Positions 19,197 through 29,789 are shown, counted from the stretch's first letter. The stretch: DNA of 64,000 nucleotides from Tubulanus polymorphus (GCF_964204645.1 NC_134027.1:16044485-16108484); one strand, 5' to 3'. Numbers and translations are program-made. Notes: generated from the sequence alone by a model not told the origin.

Positions 19197-19476
19197 TTTT
19201 GTTTCTTATTCACTCAGGAGTGGCTAAAAGCGTGTGCTAACAGCTTGGCAGTAAAGGTAGAAATGTTATAGGTTCGCATGGGTTGATGGAATTTATGTGA
19301 CTTTTTGGGTAATTCCTAATAAAGTATCCTCTCCATGTGTGTACCAAGAAGTTACATTTTTTGAGATACAAAAATGTTATAAAAGTTAAAAAAATAACAA
19401 GTCCGATTTTATATAATGTCTGAAATTTTAACCATTAGGGCATTAGTGGACAACCAACCCGCCGAGGTGTGCTACA
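19197..19476. promoter_or_regulatory. Divergent promoter of the DNA polymerase
   Basis: Contains GTTACATTTTTTGAGATACA at about 19352, GTTATAAAAGTT at 19377 and TTTATATAATGTC at about 19409, preceded by CAAGTCCGAT. CAAGTCCG is one of the recurrent upstream motifs in the window. No small gene is seen. Confidence 0.45.
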
Positions 19477-22400
19477 ATGAAAAATTTACAAAGCGGGGGT
19501 GCTGTTACAAGTAGACAAAGTGTGAATGAAGAAAAAGAGTTTTGGAACAGAAAACTAAATCACAATGATTCTTCAACAACCACCGATCTCAATATCCACT
19601 ACTCTAACGTTTGTCAAGAAGAACATTTGGTCTATTCAGACCCCAGGCAAAAATTAGACAAAGACGGTGTACCCCAACAAGTATTGAAACGATGTATCGA
19701 AGAAAAACAACACATCGACCGATTAACCATCGACGGTATATACACAGATGCCAGTCTCTTTGTAAAACCGATGGTTTTCGATTGCAGGCGTCTGACGTCC
19801 AATTCAACAATCATAAACGGTCATCGTGCCCTGTACTTGTACTATCATGGACCAAGAAATGCAATCTTTATACGATTCAAATCGCAAAGTCGTGCATTAA
19901 GCTATGCCAACACAAGAACGATAACGAAGTTTCTAAACTATTTACGAGGACCGTACGGTGGTTGGCTGAAATCGATTGTCGATGCAAAACTAACTGTGAT
20001 CAGGACATTCAAACAGGCAGTGTGCGGACCAAAACATGCCATCAAACTAATATGTACCGGCAGCGGCCCAAGTCCTTACAAGTTATTGGCCGCGTTGGAA
20101 AACGGACCCTACTCCGAAGATTTTACCCACGAGATTCACGATACGGCCATCACTGGCTATACCCGTCACATGGTTTCGAAAAGTACCAAACCGATAGGTG
20201 TTATGCGCAGAGATACTGCCAGACAACAACAATGCTCTTCTGAAATTGAAATTGACCAACATAAAACTTGGGACTACGAGACACTTTGTAATGGAGACAA
20301 TAATCAAAACACATCTGCCAACAATACCCAAACCCACGGCTTTTATAACGAAGAGGCAATGTCTTCGTTTGATGCGACTTTACCCCACATTAAATCTCGA
20401 CGTGAAAAAGACGATGAAATTAAATATTTTCAAAGTCATGTCTACTACAAAGACATCACGTTTCCCTACAGCGATAGGGAGATTGAGATTGTAGAACCGC
20501 TGCCAAATGACGACTCCGAGTGCATGGACATCGATGAGGAAGAAAATGAGCTGTTGGGTTCATTAGATTTTCGTCAACTTGAACCGAACACGTACAAGGG
20601 CAAATTATTGACGAAATTAGCGAGAAAGCTGGCCGAGACTATAGATCTGTGCTGTGAAAACGATGTCAAAGATCCACTCGGCGCTGATGAAGTCTACTAT
20701 GACGACGATACCCAAATTATACCCGAACATTGGTATCATATGGATGCTGAGAAAATGAACGAAGAAATCACTAAAGTTTACAGAGAAGAAATTCGGCGCA
20801 AGGCTGAGACCGAACGAATCAACGTAACCGAGCGTTTTGAAGACGCTGGGGCAGATTTCACCGAAGATGATGTTGACTACTCTATCAACTACAAACGAAA
20901 AGAATGGGATTATACGAGAAAGCTTTCCGGCTATATAATGAAAAGACAAGTCCACCAATTAGCCGAATTGTTGAAAGAAATGAGAGATGAACTAAACGAT
21001 GCTGCAGAACCTCTCATAATATCATGGGACAAGGACTTGAAACGTAAAGTGTTGCACCCACTTACGAAAAATGTCAACTTGTACCAATCTGACGATGTCT
21101 TCTCCCATTTTGTGTTTGAAATGAGCAGTATGGCTAGCAGAAGTGGTGTGTTGAACGCAGAATGCATTGTCACCTCTGATATTATCGACCAAGTCCGGCT
21201 GAGACTTGTAGAAATTACATCAGCTCTACGAAATGTGGCCACTACGTTTTGGAGAACAGAGATAGTCGCGTTAGAAGACAAAAATGTCTCAAAACAACGC
21301 AACGAAACACGAGAAGAAATTGCCAAGACGATAGTAACCAATTTAGAGTGCGTGTCGATCGATTTGGAAACAGGCTTTGAAAAAAATGCCATACCCACAT
21401 CACAATGTGATCCAATCATATCTGCGGTAGCATCCAAGTTCAATCACGAGAAAACGCCACAAGGCAACTATACATTTCAAGAACATGTTTTATTCCTAGT
21501 CAAGCCGCCGAATGATCCAAAAACCGGCAAGCCTCCACCAAAACAAAAAACGGAAGGTAGTGGGGACTTGGAAAAAATCATCGAAGATGTAAAACTCCAC
21601 ATAAAAGGTGATCCAGACGATGAAGAGGTGCAAGAGAAACTTAATGCGTTTCTTAAAAAAGTCGACTTGAACATGATACCCAACGAAACGGTTTTTATTG
21701 AAGAATGCGACACGGAAGCAGAGTTGATTGTAAAAATGACGCTCTATCTAAGAGACTGTCCCATACTGATCGGTTACAACAGTACTTGTTTCGATTGGAG
21801 TGTTTTCGAAAATAGAATGCGGGCTACGGTTCCCTGTGTTAGCGGCAAAATTGAACCTAAGGAATACGTGCTAGAATTGAAGCAAAAACGCAACAATAAA
21901 ACTGCCAACAAAATCACAAAACCTAAGAGCATGTTCAACAATGCATTCCACCTCTGTCTATCACATCGAATGGATACCAAGGCAAAATTGGTCTTCAAAG
22001 TCAACGGTGAAGAACAAGCAAAAGTTATAGACAAGAGAAAACGCGACTGGGAAATGATCAGAGGTAATCGACGCATAGCTGGTGGCACGTCCACGAAACT
22101 GACGGAAATCATGAATTCGGAAGTTGACAAGGAAGCGGCTGATTTCGTCAAATATTTCGTTCTACCACCCGATATACCCAGAGAGGTCTCATACGAGTGG
22201 TGGAAAAGTACCAGATCGAAAAAAAGTTCCGGTGCTGTCAAAAAATCCACAGGCAAGCGTAAACGAGCACCTTCATCCACTAGCAGCAACAATCCGTCGG
22301 GTAAAAAACGACTTCTTCAAAACGGTGCTTCAACCTCGATGAGTGGCTTAAATAACAACACGATCAGTGGCTACGAATCGGTCGATAGCACTACAAGCTG

Positions 22401-25400
22401 CAGTACAACGACGAGTAAAAGACGGCGCAAGGGCGATACTACAACTGACAATAGCGACGATGATAGCGTATTTTTCGATGACATGGACAATCATTGTGTT
22501 GATGTTGCTTTCGAGGAATTTGCCAATGATCCTGAGGACGAAGGATACCTGTCTGAAGATGAAAAAACCCAACAGATGGCTGCCATAGAAGGTGTGCAAG
22601 GCGTAAACGATATTTTCAAAAGAATCAAGTACATTGCCGTCAACAACAGCACCTATGTGGACATGATGCCGTTGGTGGCACAGAATGCCGCCAAGATGAT
22701 TGATTTATCCACAGCCACGTTTCGTCAACTGGGCATAAAGAAATTGGAACACGAAAAAGTAAAGTACACGAATCTATTGGATACTTATCGGAACGGTGAA
22801 ACCGACATCATCCTAGAGTACAACTTGATCGATGTGTTACTACCCGCCATCATGTACATCCAAAAGGAATCTTTGGCTTTCACCACAACAGTCTGTATGA
22901 AAACGGTGCAACCACCGCGGACGATTTACGAAGACGCGCCAATGTGCATGGTCAGTGGAGTCCTAGCCAACAATGGGACTTGGTTCGATAAAACCGTCAT
23001 GCCTGGCACATCCAAGAAAATTACCGAAGAAGACATGAAGAAACCGGGCTTCAAATACGACGCCATAAAACACTTTGAACAGTTGAAACAACCTGGCGGC
23101 ATTCGAGGAGCAGTACCCGAGTTTATAGGCACACCTTGCGCTTGTGTCGATGCCACCAACATGTACCCAAGGGCAATCATGAAGGAAAATGTTGGCATGA
23201 CCGGTATGGTCACGATGGAGTACATCAAGCGAAATAATTTGAAACGGGGAGTTCACTACGACATGGAGATGTTAACTACGGTCGATTTAGATGGGAATAT
23301 CGTCAACTTGGTGGTGGCAAAAATAAAAGCTGATCAATACAAAACCATCGAAAGTTTCACCTGTGACGATATGTTGGGCAACAGACTACACTTTAAACGA
23401 CTCATGGCGACCGAAAAAGATCCCTTCAAAAAGGCCAACTACGATCAAAATCAAAAGGCTTTAAAACTTTTGCTGAATATAGTCTATGGATTTTGTGGTG
23501 TCATGTTGGCCCTCATATCGGCACTTGTTACCAAGTACGGACGAAATCAAACTCTTAGAATGGCACATATATGGCAAACGTGGTATTCAGACTATATTGC
23601 AAAAATAACTCAAAAATGGTATGCGGAAAAAATTGCCAATGCCGATACAGATTCTGACTTTCTACTCTTCGGTTCAGAGTTAGAATTTAGCGACTTGTCG
23701 ACTTTTGCCAAAAAACTTGGCCTCCCTGAGAAAAGCGGCACAAAGACCATAATTACCCACTCTTTGACAATCGTTGACGAGTACTTGGAATTTGCCAACA
23801 GAGATCAGGCGCCAAGTAAATTCCTCTTCGAAAAATACTTTCATCGTGGAACAGTCTGCCAGGGACAGAAAAATTACTGCGGACCCAAGGTGGAAAAGGG
23901 TGGTGGAGGAGAATATGTTGTATCGTTTCACGTTGCCGGGCTAGTCGGAATGAAAAATACTGCAACCAAGCTAAAAACTCAAATGCAGTACGGCAGCATG
24001 TACCTGTTGCTGGACAGAGATCCTATCGGTTCACTTACCTACGGCGAAGAAGTCTATCATATGGCCTACAGAACAATTCTCATCGAAGAAGTCATAGATG
24101 AAATAGAGACAAAGTTAAACCAAATATTATCTACCGAGGAAAAAGACGACCTGCGCCAACAACTCTGCTGTGGTCTAAAACTGTTAGACCCGAGCAAAGT
24201 CCAGAGCAAAGAAAAAGTCGGTGATATGGAAAAAATGAAAACTGTCGCAACGAAAGCAGCCGCCAAGGAATGTAAAAAGAAAAATTTACCCCTAGACAAG
24301 GCACCGATGTATGTAACGCTCACCAGATCGTGCCAAGCACAGATTAGCGGTACTCAGAAGAAATTGTTGGACACAATTCTGGTCAACTGCCCGATAGAAA
24401 AGGAGGAAATAAAACGCAAAGAAGAGAGTCAGAAAATGAAAAAGTTGACTTCAGCTGATTTGACAAAATTTGACAAGACGATGGTAGCCGATTCAGAAAG
24501 ATACGGGTTCAAGTATACCCCGGACCAATACCGAAAAACCAGAACTTTCAGATCGGCTATCAAAGAAATGACCGACATGCGAGACACTTTGATGTTGAAT
24601 ACATCCATAATGACAGTGAACAAACTCAAAGAAGAAGCCAAACATCTCATACTCACCATAGAAGACAAAAAAACATCGTCCATAGGCAGCAGTATGAAAC
24701 ACGGTGCTATTGCCAATAAACATAGCAAAATATTCTCAACCATTCAACAGACCAAGTCCATGACAGATGGTGAAATAAAACGAAAACAACTCAGAAACAA
24801 CTTAGTTGGTAATCTCAGTGAAAGGGCACTCAACTATATGAACAATTTGGACTCATACCCTATGGATCGGATGTGTTTGCGAGTTATGATGTCTGGTAAC
24901 TACGCAATTTCAACTTTTGATGATTTTGCGGCTATCGGTGAACCCACCACCACAGATCAATTGATTACCAAGTGGGCAGAAGAGTGCGTGGATGGCAACT
25001 CTTCACCGATACTATCCACGCACAAGTTGAATCTGTCCACAACAGATGAAACACACAAGACCGTCGATCTGTGGGCACTCTACACAAATCGAGGTCGAGA
25101 ATTGATGGACTTTAGATGGTTCGTGATATCAATTCAACACTCTACCTTATACACGATACATAAATCCGGAAAAGATTTCATCAACAAAGTCACATCTGAG
25201 CCGAAATGTGTATCGATCGGACCAGACTACAACACTTGGTTGAACGAACGCGTGATGTTAACTCAGAAGAAAAAATCTCCAATCATACCCGACTACTGCA
25301 TAGTTGATATGTACCCGTACACGATTCAAACAATGACCACGCCGTTTATCACAGACAACGTTAATGGCTATTCTGAATTAGTCAACAACGATTCGTTTTG

Positions 25401-26136
25401 TCTAAATCGTCAAAACACGTTCGCCTACAAATGTAATGGTGATCTCTTGTTATCCGCACTTCAAAAAATGCGTGATATCGTGGATATAGGCAAAAATGTC
25501 TATAGAGTTGTACAATTTACCCCGATTCTCAACTCAGCCACATTCAGTGTCAACACGACCACATTTGATCACAAGAAAACTAAAAGGTCGCGATTACACT
25601 TTAAAAAGCCGCTCCAAGACATTGTAATTCCATGTGAAATCGTAAGAGACGATGAAAGACAACAAAGTCACTGGGTCCGCAGACAACCTGGTTTATGTGT
25701 GTACATTGACGAATTGATCCCGTTACTAGAGCAAAAGTTGAGCAGATCACTGAAAAACCCTGACAACTGTCTGAAAATGGTGTTTTTTCAGGATTTGATG
25801 GAGTTGGAAATATCATGTGTTCCAAAAAATAGATATGGAGGGACAACCATGACTCCCTGTACTATTCCAATTACCCATGTCAAAGACCGAGCAGTAGATA
25901 GTGAGATATTCGGAAAGTTGCATACCCCTCGTGAAAAAATGTCGTTTGGTACCGCTCAGACAGTCACAGCACCGACACCAACCACATTACTGCCTCAAGC
26001 CTCAACTTCAACCACGGTACAATGTACAGATTCGGACTTTCTGGACGATGATGATGTGATATACATAGAGACAAAAAACGTTACAAGAAATAGTAACCTG
26101 GTACAAACAAAATTGTGTTTCGTACCAAAATTGTAA
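19477..26136 (+). CDS. Family B DNA polymerase (2219 aa)
   Basis: Replicative DNA polymerase with proofreading exonuclease. Start at ATG 19477. A long N-terminal region (1-620) precedes Exo I (SIDLETGF, about 626: the D-x-E pair), Exo II (YNSTCFDWSVFENR, about 767) and Exo III (EYNLIDVLLP, about 1113). A Lys/Ser insert (KKSSGAVKKSTGKRKRAPSS, about 920-1000) splits the exonuclease region. Motif A is DATNMYPRAIM (about 1224), motif B KALKLLLNIVYGFCG (about 1330) followed by ALVTKYGR as in herpesviruses, motif C DTDS (about 1389), and a K-x-Y type motif is GQKNY (about 1466). All catalytic Asp are present. The remaining 700 residues are a C-terminal extension with a mixed domain and a Thr/Asp-rich tail. 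Far longer than vertebrate herpesvirus enzymes (about 1000-1250 aa). No lesion over 6.6 kb. Confidence 0.93.
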   Translation: MKNLQSGGAVTSRQSVNEEKEFWNRKLNHNDSSTTTDLNIHYSNVCQEEHLVYSDPRQKLDKDGVPQQVLKRCIEEKQHIDRLTIDGIYTDASLFVKPMVFDCRRLTSNSTIINGHRALYLYYHGPRNAIFIRFKSQSRALSYANTRTITKFLNYLRGPYGGWLKSIVDAKLTVIRTFKQAVCGPKHAIKLICTGSGPSPYKLLAALENGPYSEDFTHEIHDTAITGYTRHMVSKSTKPIGVMRRDTARQQQCSSEIEIDQHKTWDYETLCNGDNNQNTSANNTQTHGFYNEEAMSSFDATLPHIKSRREKDDEIKYFQSHVYYKDITFPYSDREIEIVEPLPNDDSECMDIDEEENELLGSLDFRQLEPNTYKGKLLTKLARKLAETIDLCCENDVKDPLGADEVYYDDDTQIIPEHWYHMDAEKMNEEITKVYREEIRRKAETERINVTERFEDAGADFTEDDVDYSINYKRKEWDYTRKLSGYIMKRQVHQLAELLKEMRDELNDAAEPLIISWDKDLKRKVLHPLTKNVNLYQSDDVFSHFVFEMSSMASRSGVLNAECIVTSDIIDQVRLRLVEITSALRNVATTFWRTEIVALEDKNVSKQRNETREEIAKTIVTNLECVSIDLETGFEKNAIPTSQCDPIISAVASKFNHEKTPQGNYTFQEHVLFLVKPPNDPKTGKPPPKQKTEGSGDLEKIIEDVKLHIKGDPDDEEVQEKLNAFLKKVDLNMIPNETVFIEECDTEAELIVKMTLYLRDCPILIGYNSTCFDWSVFENRMRATVPCVSGKIEPKEYVLELKQKRNNKTANKITKPKSMFNNAFHLCLSHRMDTKAKLVFKVNGEEQAKVIDKRKRDWEMIRGNRRIAGGTSTKLTEIMNSEVDKEAADFVKYFVLPPDIPREVSYEWWKSTRSKKSSGAVKKSTGKRKRAPSSTSSNNPSGKKRLLQNGASTSMSGLNNNTISGYESVDSTTSCSTTTSKRRRKGDTTTDNSDDDSVFFDDMDNHCVDVAFEEFANDPEDEGYLSEDEKTQQMAAIEGVQGVNDIFKRIKYIAVNNSTYVDMMPLVAQNAAKMIDLSTATFRQLGIKKLEHEKVKYTNLLDTYRNGETDIILEYNLIDVLLPAIMYIQKESLAFTTTVCMKTVQPPRTIYEDAPMCMVSGVLANNGTWFDKTVMPGTSKKITEEDMKKPGFKYDAIKHFEQLKQPGGIRGAVPEFIGTPCACVDATNMYPRAIMKENVGMTGMVTMEYIKRNNLKRGVHYDMEMLTTVDLDGNIVNLVVAKIKADQYKTIESFTCDDMLGNRLHFKRLMATEKDPFKKANYDQNQKALKLLLNIVYGFCGVMLALISALVTKYGRNQTLRMAHIWQTWYSDYIAKITQKWYAEKIANADTDSDFLLFGSELEFSDLSTFAKKLGLPEKSGTKTIITHSLTIVDEYLEFANRDQAPSKFLFEKYFHRGTVCQGQKNYCGPKVEKGGGGEYVVSFHVAGLVGMKNTATKLKTQMQYGSMYLLLDRDPIGSLTYGEEVYHMAYRTILIEEVIDEIETKLNQILSTEEKDDLRQQLCCGLKLLDPSKVQSKEKVGDMEKMKTVATKAAAKECKKKNLPLDKAPMYVTLTRSCQAQISGTQKKLLDTILVNCPIEKEEIKRKEESQKMKKLTSADLTKFDKTMVADSERYGFKYTPDQYRKTRTFRSAIKEMTDMRDTLMLNTSIMTVNKLKEEAKHLILTIEDKKTSSIGSSMKHGAIANKHSKIFSTIQQTKSMTDGEIKRKQLRNNLVGNLSERALNYMNNLDSYPMDRMCLRVMMSGNYAISTFDDFAAIGEPTTTDQLITKWAEECVDGNSSPILSTHKLNLSTTDETHKTVDLWALYTNRGRELMDFRWFVISIQHSTLYTIHKSGKDFINKVTSEPKCVSIGPDYNTWLNERVMLTQKKKSPIIPDYCIVDMYPYTIQTMTTPFITDNVNGYSELVNNDSFCLNRQNTFAYKCNGDLLLSALQKMRDIVDIGKNVYRVVQFTPILNSATFSVNTTTFDHKKTKRSRLHFKKPLQDIVIPCEIVRDDERQQSHWVRRQPGLCVYIDELIPLLEQKLSRSLKNPDNCLKMVFFQDLMELEISCVPKNRYGGTTMTPCTIPITHVKDRAVDSEIFGKLHTPREKMSFGTAQTVTAPTPTTLLPQASTSTTVQCTDSDFLDDDDVIYIETKNVTRNSNLVQTKLCFVPKL

Positions 26137-26156
26137 TCATTCCACATTGCAGAATC

Positions 26157-26780
26157 ATGGAAGCAGCAGCACCTGCGACACCAACACCCATTAAAAGTAA
26201 AATGGTCATCATACCAATGACCGATGCAATGTTTGATACGAATCTCAATGAAAATCTCAACACGCTAAGGAATGAAAATAATAAACGAATTTATCGCATA
26301 TACGAACATCGAGTAAATGAAAGGGAGTTGACGATTTTAGTCTTAAAACCTTACGGCGATGATACCGATAGATTGACTTGGTTTGATTTCCTTACGACAT
26401 TGAAATTTGCCAAACGTGCTAACGACGATACCCAGAATTCACCAATAGTGATACATTACTCTACTGATACACATGAACTGGTTGTTTCTGTATACAGTGC
26501 AAAAACAACAGAGATGGATGGATATTACGACGACTTGTTTCAAGAAGTGTATGATGAATTGAAACAGATTGTTTTGGACAATGGTGTGTTTTTTCACGCT
26601 GATGCCAACACGAAAAAGTTTATGCGTTCTTGGACAATGGTATTGAACAAAAACGTTGATGGAGAATTCGTCCAACTTACCCCTGGCAACCTAGAAAACA
26701 GAAAAGACATTGAAAATCATATACGTATTGAAAATCCAATTGATTATACATTCTGTAGACCTGCAATAAATTGTTTGTAA
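26157..26780 (+). CDS. 207 aa protein downstream of polymerase
   Basis: Start at ATG 26157, 20 bases after the polymerase stop; the frame is open somewhat further up without ATG. The short N terminus is Ala/Pro-rich, then a globular domain alternates strands and helices (RELTILVLKPYGDDTDRLTW; IVIHYSTDTHELVVSVYSAK). No TM, signal peptide or known motif. The close spacing suggests it is on the same transcript as the polymerase or uses a promoter within its 3' end. Function unknown. Confidence 0.65.
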   Translation: MEAAAPATPTPIKSKMVIIPMTDAMFDTNLNENLNTLRNENNKRIYRIYEHRVNERELTILVLKPYGDDTDRLTWFDFLTTLKFAKRANDDTQNSPIVIHYSTDTHELVVSVYSAKTTEMDGYYDDLFQEVYDELKQIVLDNGVFFHADANTKKFMRSWTMVLNKNVDGEFVQLTPGNLENRKDIENHIRIENPIDYTFCRPAINCL

Positions 26781-26825
26781 TCAATTCAAACTTTGAAGTT
26801 GGTGTTTGGTTGTGTTCGGTTGAGT

Positions 26826-27010
26826 TTGCTTATTTCTCCATTATATTGGATATCAATATTGTGTCAAGGATGAAGATTTAACGGAATTATTGGATTCCAA
26901 ACTCTCTGCAATTGTATTTGTGGACCATAGAAAAAGAACATCGTGCGGGTTACAAGAGGAGAAATAAGGTTACGAGAGGAGAAATAAGGTTACAAGAGGA
27001 GAAATAAGCA
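26826..27010. repeat. Palindromic repeat locus 4 (three tandem units)
   Basis: GCTTATTTCTCC at 26828 faces three tandem 22-base units at 26948-27009, each reading GGTTACAAGAGGAGAAATAA with one A/G change (ACGAGAGG), the last ending in AAGC. About 110 bases of loop separate the arms. Followed by AAGTCCGGAACAAAAC and TTCTCACCCGAAAAAG. Confidence 0.85.
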
Positions 27011-27182
27011 AAGTCCGGAACAAAACAAACACAAAAAGTAACATTTTTATAAGTTCGAAAATATTTTCTCACCCGAAAAAGTACTAAAATGAGGTGTGTG
27101 ACCAGAAACGGACATTTGGCCACAAGACACCAAAGAATTTATAGTTCAACACACATGACGCACATCTCATTTACCATCCAGC
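27011..27182 (+). promoter_or_regulatory. Promoter region of the BTB-like gene
   Basis: Carries the motifs AAGTCCGGAAC, GTAACATTTTTATAAGTTCG (a TATAAG box), GAAAATATTTTCTCACCCG and a second TATAG-type box. The same AAGTCCGRAA and GTTAC/TTCTCACC words recur ahead of other genes. Confidence 0.4.
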
Positions 27183-27956
27183 ATGGGAAAACCTAAGATA
27201 CAGTACCCGTGGTCCAAAGACAGTGTTTCACCGTTGGTGGCGCATTTCGATAACACGGACTATCATATTCAATGCGTAGACGGAAAAGTACCCATCAACA
27301 TACACATCCTAGCATCAAACATTGACTTTATCGATCGCATCAGAACATCCTACTTTGAAATACCCGACAACATCATACAAGCTCCGGATCTCTACGTCGA
27401 TGATATTAACTTTCTAAATGAATATCTATCCATCGCTACCACACAAGCCAATGGATTTGCAAAGTTCGATCTGTTGAAGAGTTTATCCCTAGACGACATG
27501 TCCAGATACTTGCAGATTTCCGACATGTGGCAAATTGAAAATCTATGTGTGGACTTGACTATGGAATTGTTATCGAGGTTGGTTAGAAATCGGCACGATA
27601 ACGAATACAAGCAAATGACGCCGGAGATTCTCAGCATGTTTGAAAACTACCAATGGACTCGTAGCAGTGTCAAGGTGCTCACAAACAGTGTAACCAAATC
27701 AGAACAATACGAAACCATGCATTGGCGATATGCAGATGGGAAATTTATCGGAAATTACGAACACGTACCCATGAACAGCGTCGATGAAGCTATAAATCAG
27801 CCAACTTGGGACTTTAACCGGATGATCATCATTGAAGTTGACTTCTCTACGGTCACCAAATATACCCTCAACACTCCGTACCACGACATTCATTATTTTA
27901 CGGAGCAATACACACCATCGGCTGTCGAACTGAAGATGACTGAATACGCATATTAA
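27183..27956 (+). CDS. BTB/POZ-like protein, ending at an in-frame stop
   Basis: An intact 257 aa ORF from ATG 27183. Residues about 25-125 fit a BTB/POZ or Skp1-like fold: VNIHILASNIDFIDRIRTSYF in the position of the V-x-AHR-x-VLA block, then LLKSLSLDDMSRYLQISDMW and ENLCVDLTMELL, the usual helices ending in Y-L-x(4)-L-x2-C. BTB proteins recruit Cullin-3 ubiquitin ligases, and several DNA viruses encode them; here that role is inference. The rest has no kelch repeats. The TAA at 27954-27956 is followed in the same frame by a long open stretch (next feature), so the protein may have been about twice as long. Confidence 0.6.
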   Translation: MGKPKIQYPWSKDSVSPLVAHFDNTDYHIQCVDGKVPINIHILASNIDFIDRIRTSYFEIPDNIIQAPDLYVDDINFLNEYLSIATTQANGFAKFDLLKSLSLDDMSRYLQISDMWQIENLCVDLTMELLSRLVRNRHDNEYKQMTPEILSMFENYQWTRSSVKVLTNSVTKSEQYETMHWRYADGKFIGNYEHVPMNSVDEAINQPTWDFNRMIIIEVDFSTVTKYTLNTPYHDIHYFTEQYTPSAVELKMTEYAY

Positions 27957-28775
27957 GTTCTGAACGATGAAAGCGGCCTATTGAAGCCGAACGAAAAACA
28001 AGTGCTCAGGGATATGATCTACAACGGTGTACGAATGTTTACCCATGCTAACCAACATAAAGACACCACCACCCAAAACGACCACATAGCTATGTGCGCT
28101 ACATGGGGTCGTGGAGTGCGAAAAGTGACACACTCCAACAGAAAGGAACTTTGTAAATTCATCGAAAAGAGTCGTAAGGATTTCCATTCCGCACCATATC
28201 GAGTCAGAGCAATTCAAAAACTAGACAAAGACCAAATGGATGTACACTTCTACACACAACTCGTTCACCAGGATATACCCAGAGATATAGAAAGTAAACT
28301 CATTATGCTGAAAAAGCCGAAAAATCAATTGATATTCCCCAACATCGAAACGAAGTTGAACTTTATGATAGGATTTCACGCTTCGGTTGAGGATTTCGAG
28401 TTGATTGAGATCCTAAACACTCTCAAGACGAACATTAAAAAACATTTAATTCTACCCTCTGAAGACTCGGTCGAAAAAGTATTTGTGGCGCTATTAGATG
28501 ATGCATCAGAGAAGTTAACTTGTTCACCTATTACAATGGTCGCGTTTGTTATTTTTCCGAACATTGTCCTGTCAGGACCCAAAGAAATCACAAAACTTGT
28601 GAAAAAGATCAAAAATTTGTGTGGCTGTTGGTGTATGAGCCACGATGGACTTGTACCGGCAATCAATGATAGAATGACTTTGAAATTTGATTCCAAGTAC
28701 GAAGACGGCTGGGTTCAGTCGATCACTCGCGGTGATGGTCTTGGACAGATTGAACTGAGTGTGTTGCGAAAATAG
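27957..28775 (+). CDS. Second ORF in frame with the BTB-like gene
   Basis: In the same frame as the BTB-like ORF and separated from it only by TAA; the first ATG is at 28014 (MIYNGVRMFTHANQHKD). About 254 aa from that ATG. Globular; it contains a duplicated-looking pattern (FHASVEDFELIEILNTL; KKIKNLCGCWCMSHDG) and no TM. It could be a separate gene with its own start, the C-terminal half of a BTB protein cut by a nonsense mutation, or a readthrough product. The absence of any further stop over 270 codons shows the frame is or recently was coding. Confidence 0.6.
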   Translation, partial: VLNDESGLLKPNEKQVLRDMIYNGVRMFTHANQHKDTTTQNDHIAMCATWGRGVRKVTHSNRKELCKFIEKSRKDFHSAPYRVRAIQKLDKDQMDVHFYTQLVHQDIPRDIESKLIMLKKPKNQLIFPNIETKLNFMIGFHASVEDFELIEILNTLKTNIKKHLILPSEDSVEKVFVALLDDASEKLTCSPITMVAFVIFPNIVLSGPKEITKLVKKIKNLCGCWCMSHDGLVPAINDRMTLKFDSKYEDGWVQSITRGDGLGQIELSVLRK

Positions 28776-28882
28776 ACTTTTGTAAAATAATATGTACATA
28801 TGCATGAACAAATTCCAAGTCAAATATTGTCGGACTTGTAAAACTGTCTTGAATTTTTGGTGGTCAAATATCTGCTCACAAA

Positions 28883-29789
28883 ATGGCTTATTACCCGACG
28901 TTCCGTTATAGAAGGAGAGGAGGATAGAGAATATACCGGTTTTGTAATAGAAGGAGTGAATTATTATCAAACAACGATACGGTTGTTAAAACAGAAGAAA
29001 ATACCCCAACATGTTTATACCAAGTACATACAAAAAGTCGCAGAGTGCTTCTTTATTCAAGAAAAAGACTTGCAACGGTTGAATTTATATACATACCCAT
29101 CAACATTGTTCATCAACCTGACATACCCTTATTGTATCATTACATTACATACAACAAAGTCAATGTACACTACTGTAAAATTAAAAACGAGTTGTTCTTC
29201 TCTTTAAGCGATACATTATCGGCTATCAATGTAAACTGCGGCACAGCTAGTTACCACATAAAAGCGTGTGAAAATAACGAAAAAGCCAAAGGATGGCGTC
29301 GATGGGCTGAAGTACATTTGATGACTATAAATGGTCTTCACAAATGTGTATAAATTTAAACAAATGATCGAAGATTTCCAACGTAATGGTACCATACCGT
29401 TGGATGTTCTGATCCCAGGAGAGGATATAAGATCACAAACCCAACGCGATGCGAACAGATTCCAGGAGAGGATAGAAGACAAACCCAACGCGATGCGAAT
29501 ATTACACTCGAGGTGGAAACTCAAGAGGGGGGTGAAATGAATCTACCCATGATCAACAACACCAAATGACCGGAGCGACTATACCCATCCATAAAAACAT
29601 AAGAACGAGAACATGCCACAAACAAGTGAGAACATGGCCGAAATGAACGAGAACATGCCACAAACAAGTGAGAACATGGCCGAAATGAACAAGAACGTGG
29701 CACAAACCCAAGTTGAATCAGGACAGAATCGTCAGAAGATTCTGGAAATGTGTCGATTAGTACTGAATAAAAAACACAAAAAGGAGTAA
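28883..29789 (+). pseudogene. KilA-N/BRO-like gene, multiply frameshifted
   Basis: Pieces of one probable gene lie in successive frames: ATG 28883 (MAYYPTFRYRRRGG), a frame to about 29060, another at 29045-29353, another at 29331-29540, and a final frame with ATG 29613 to TAA 29787-29789. The middle part (KIKNELFFSLSDTLSAINVN ... VHLMTINGLHKC) resembles the N-terminal domain of KilA-N/BRO-type DNA-binding proteins and the gene at 56634-57053. The C-terminal frame contains two 14-residue repeats (NMPQTSENMAEMNE) encoded by a 42-base tandem duplication at 29607-29690, and a 47-base duplication lies near 29412-29505. Breaks sit beside A5 and G6 runs. Family assignment is tentative. Confidence 0.35.

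Noticed and set aside
19600-20494. Alternative-frame ORFs of 98-210 codons within the polymerase
   Set aside because: They overlap the intact 2219 aa frame and show no motif; normal for a long AT-moderate gene.
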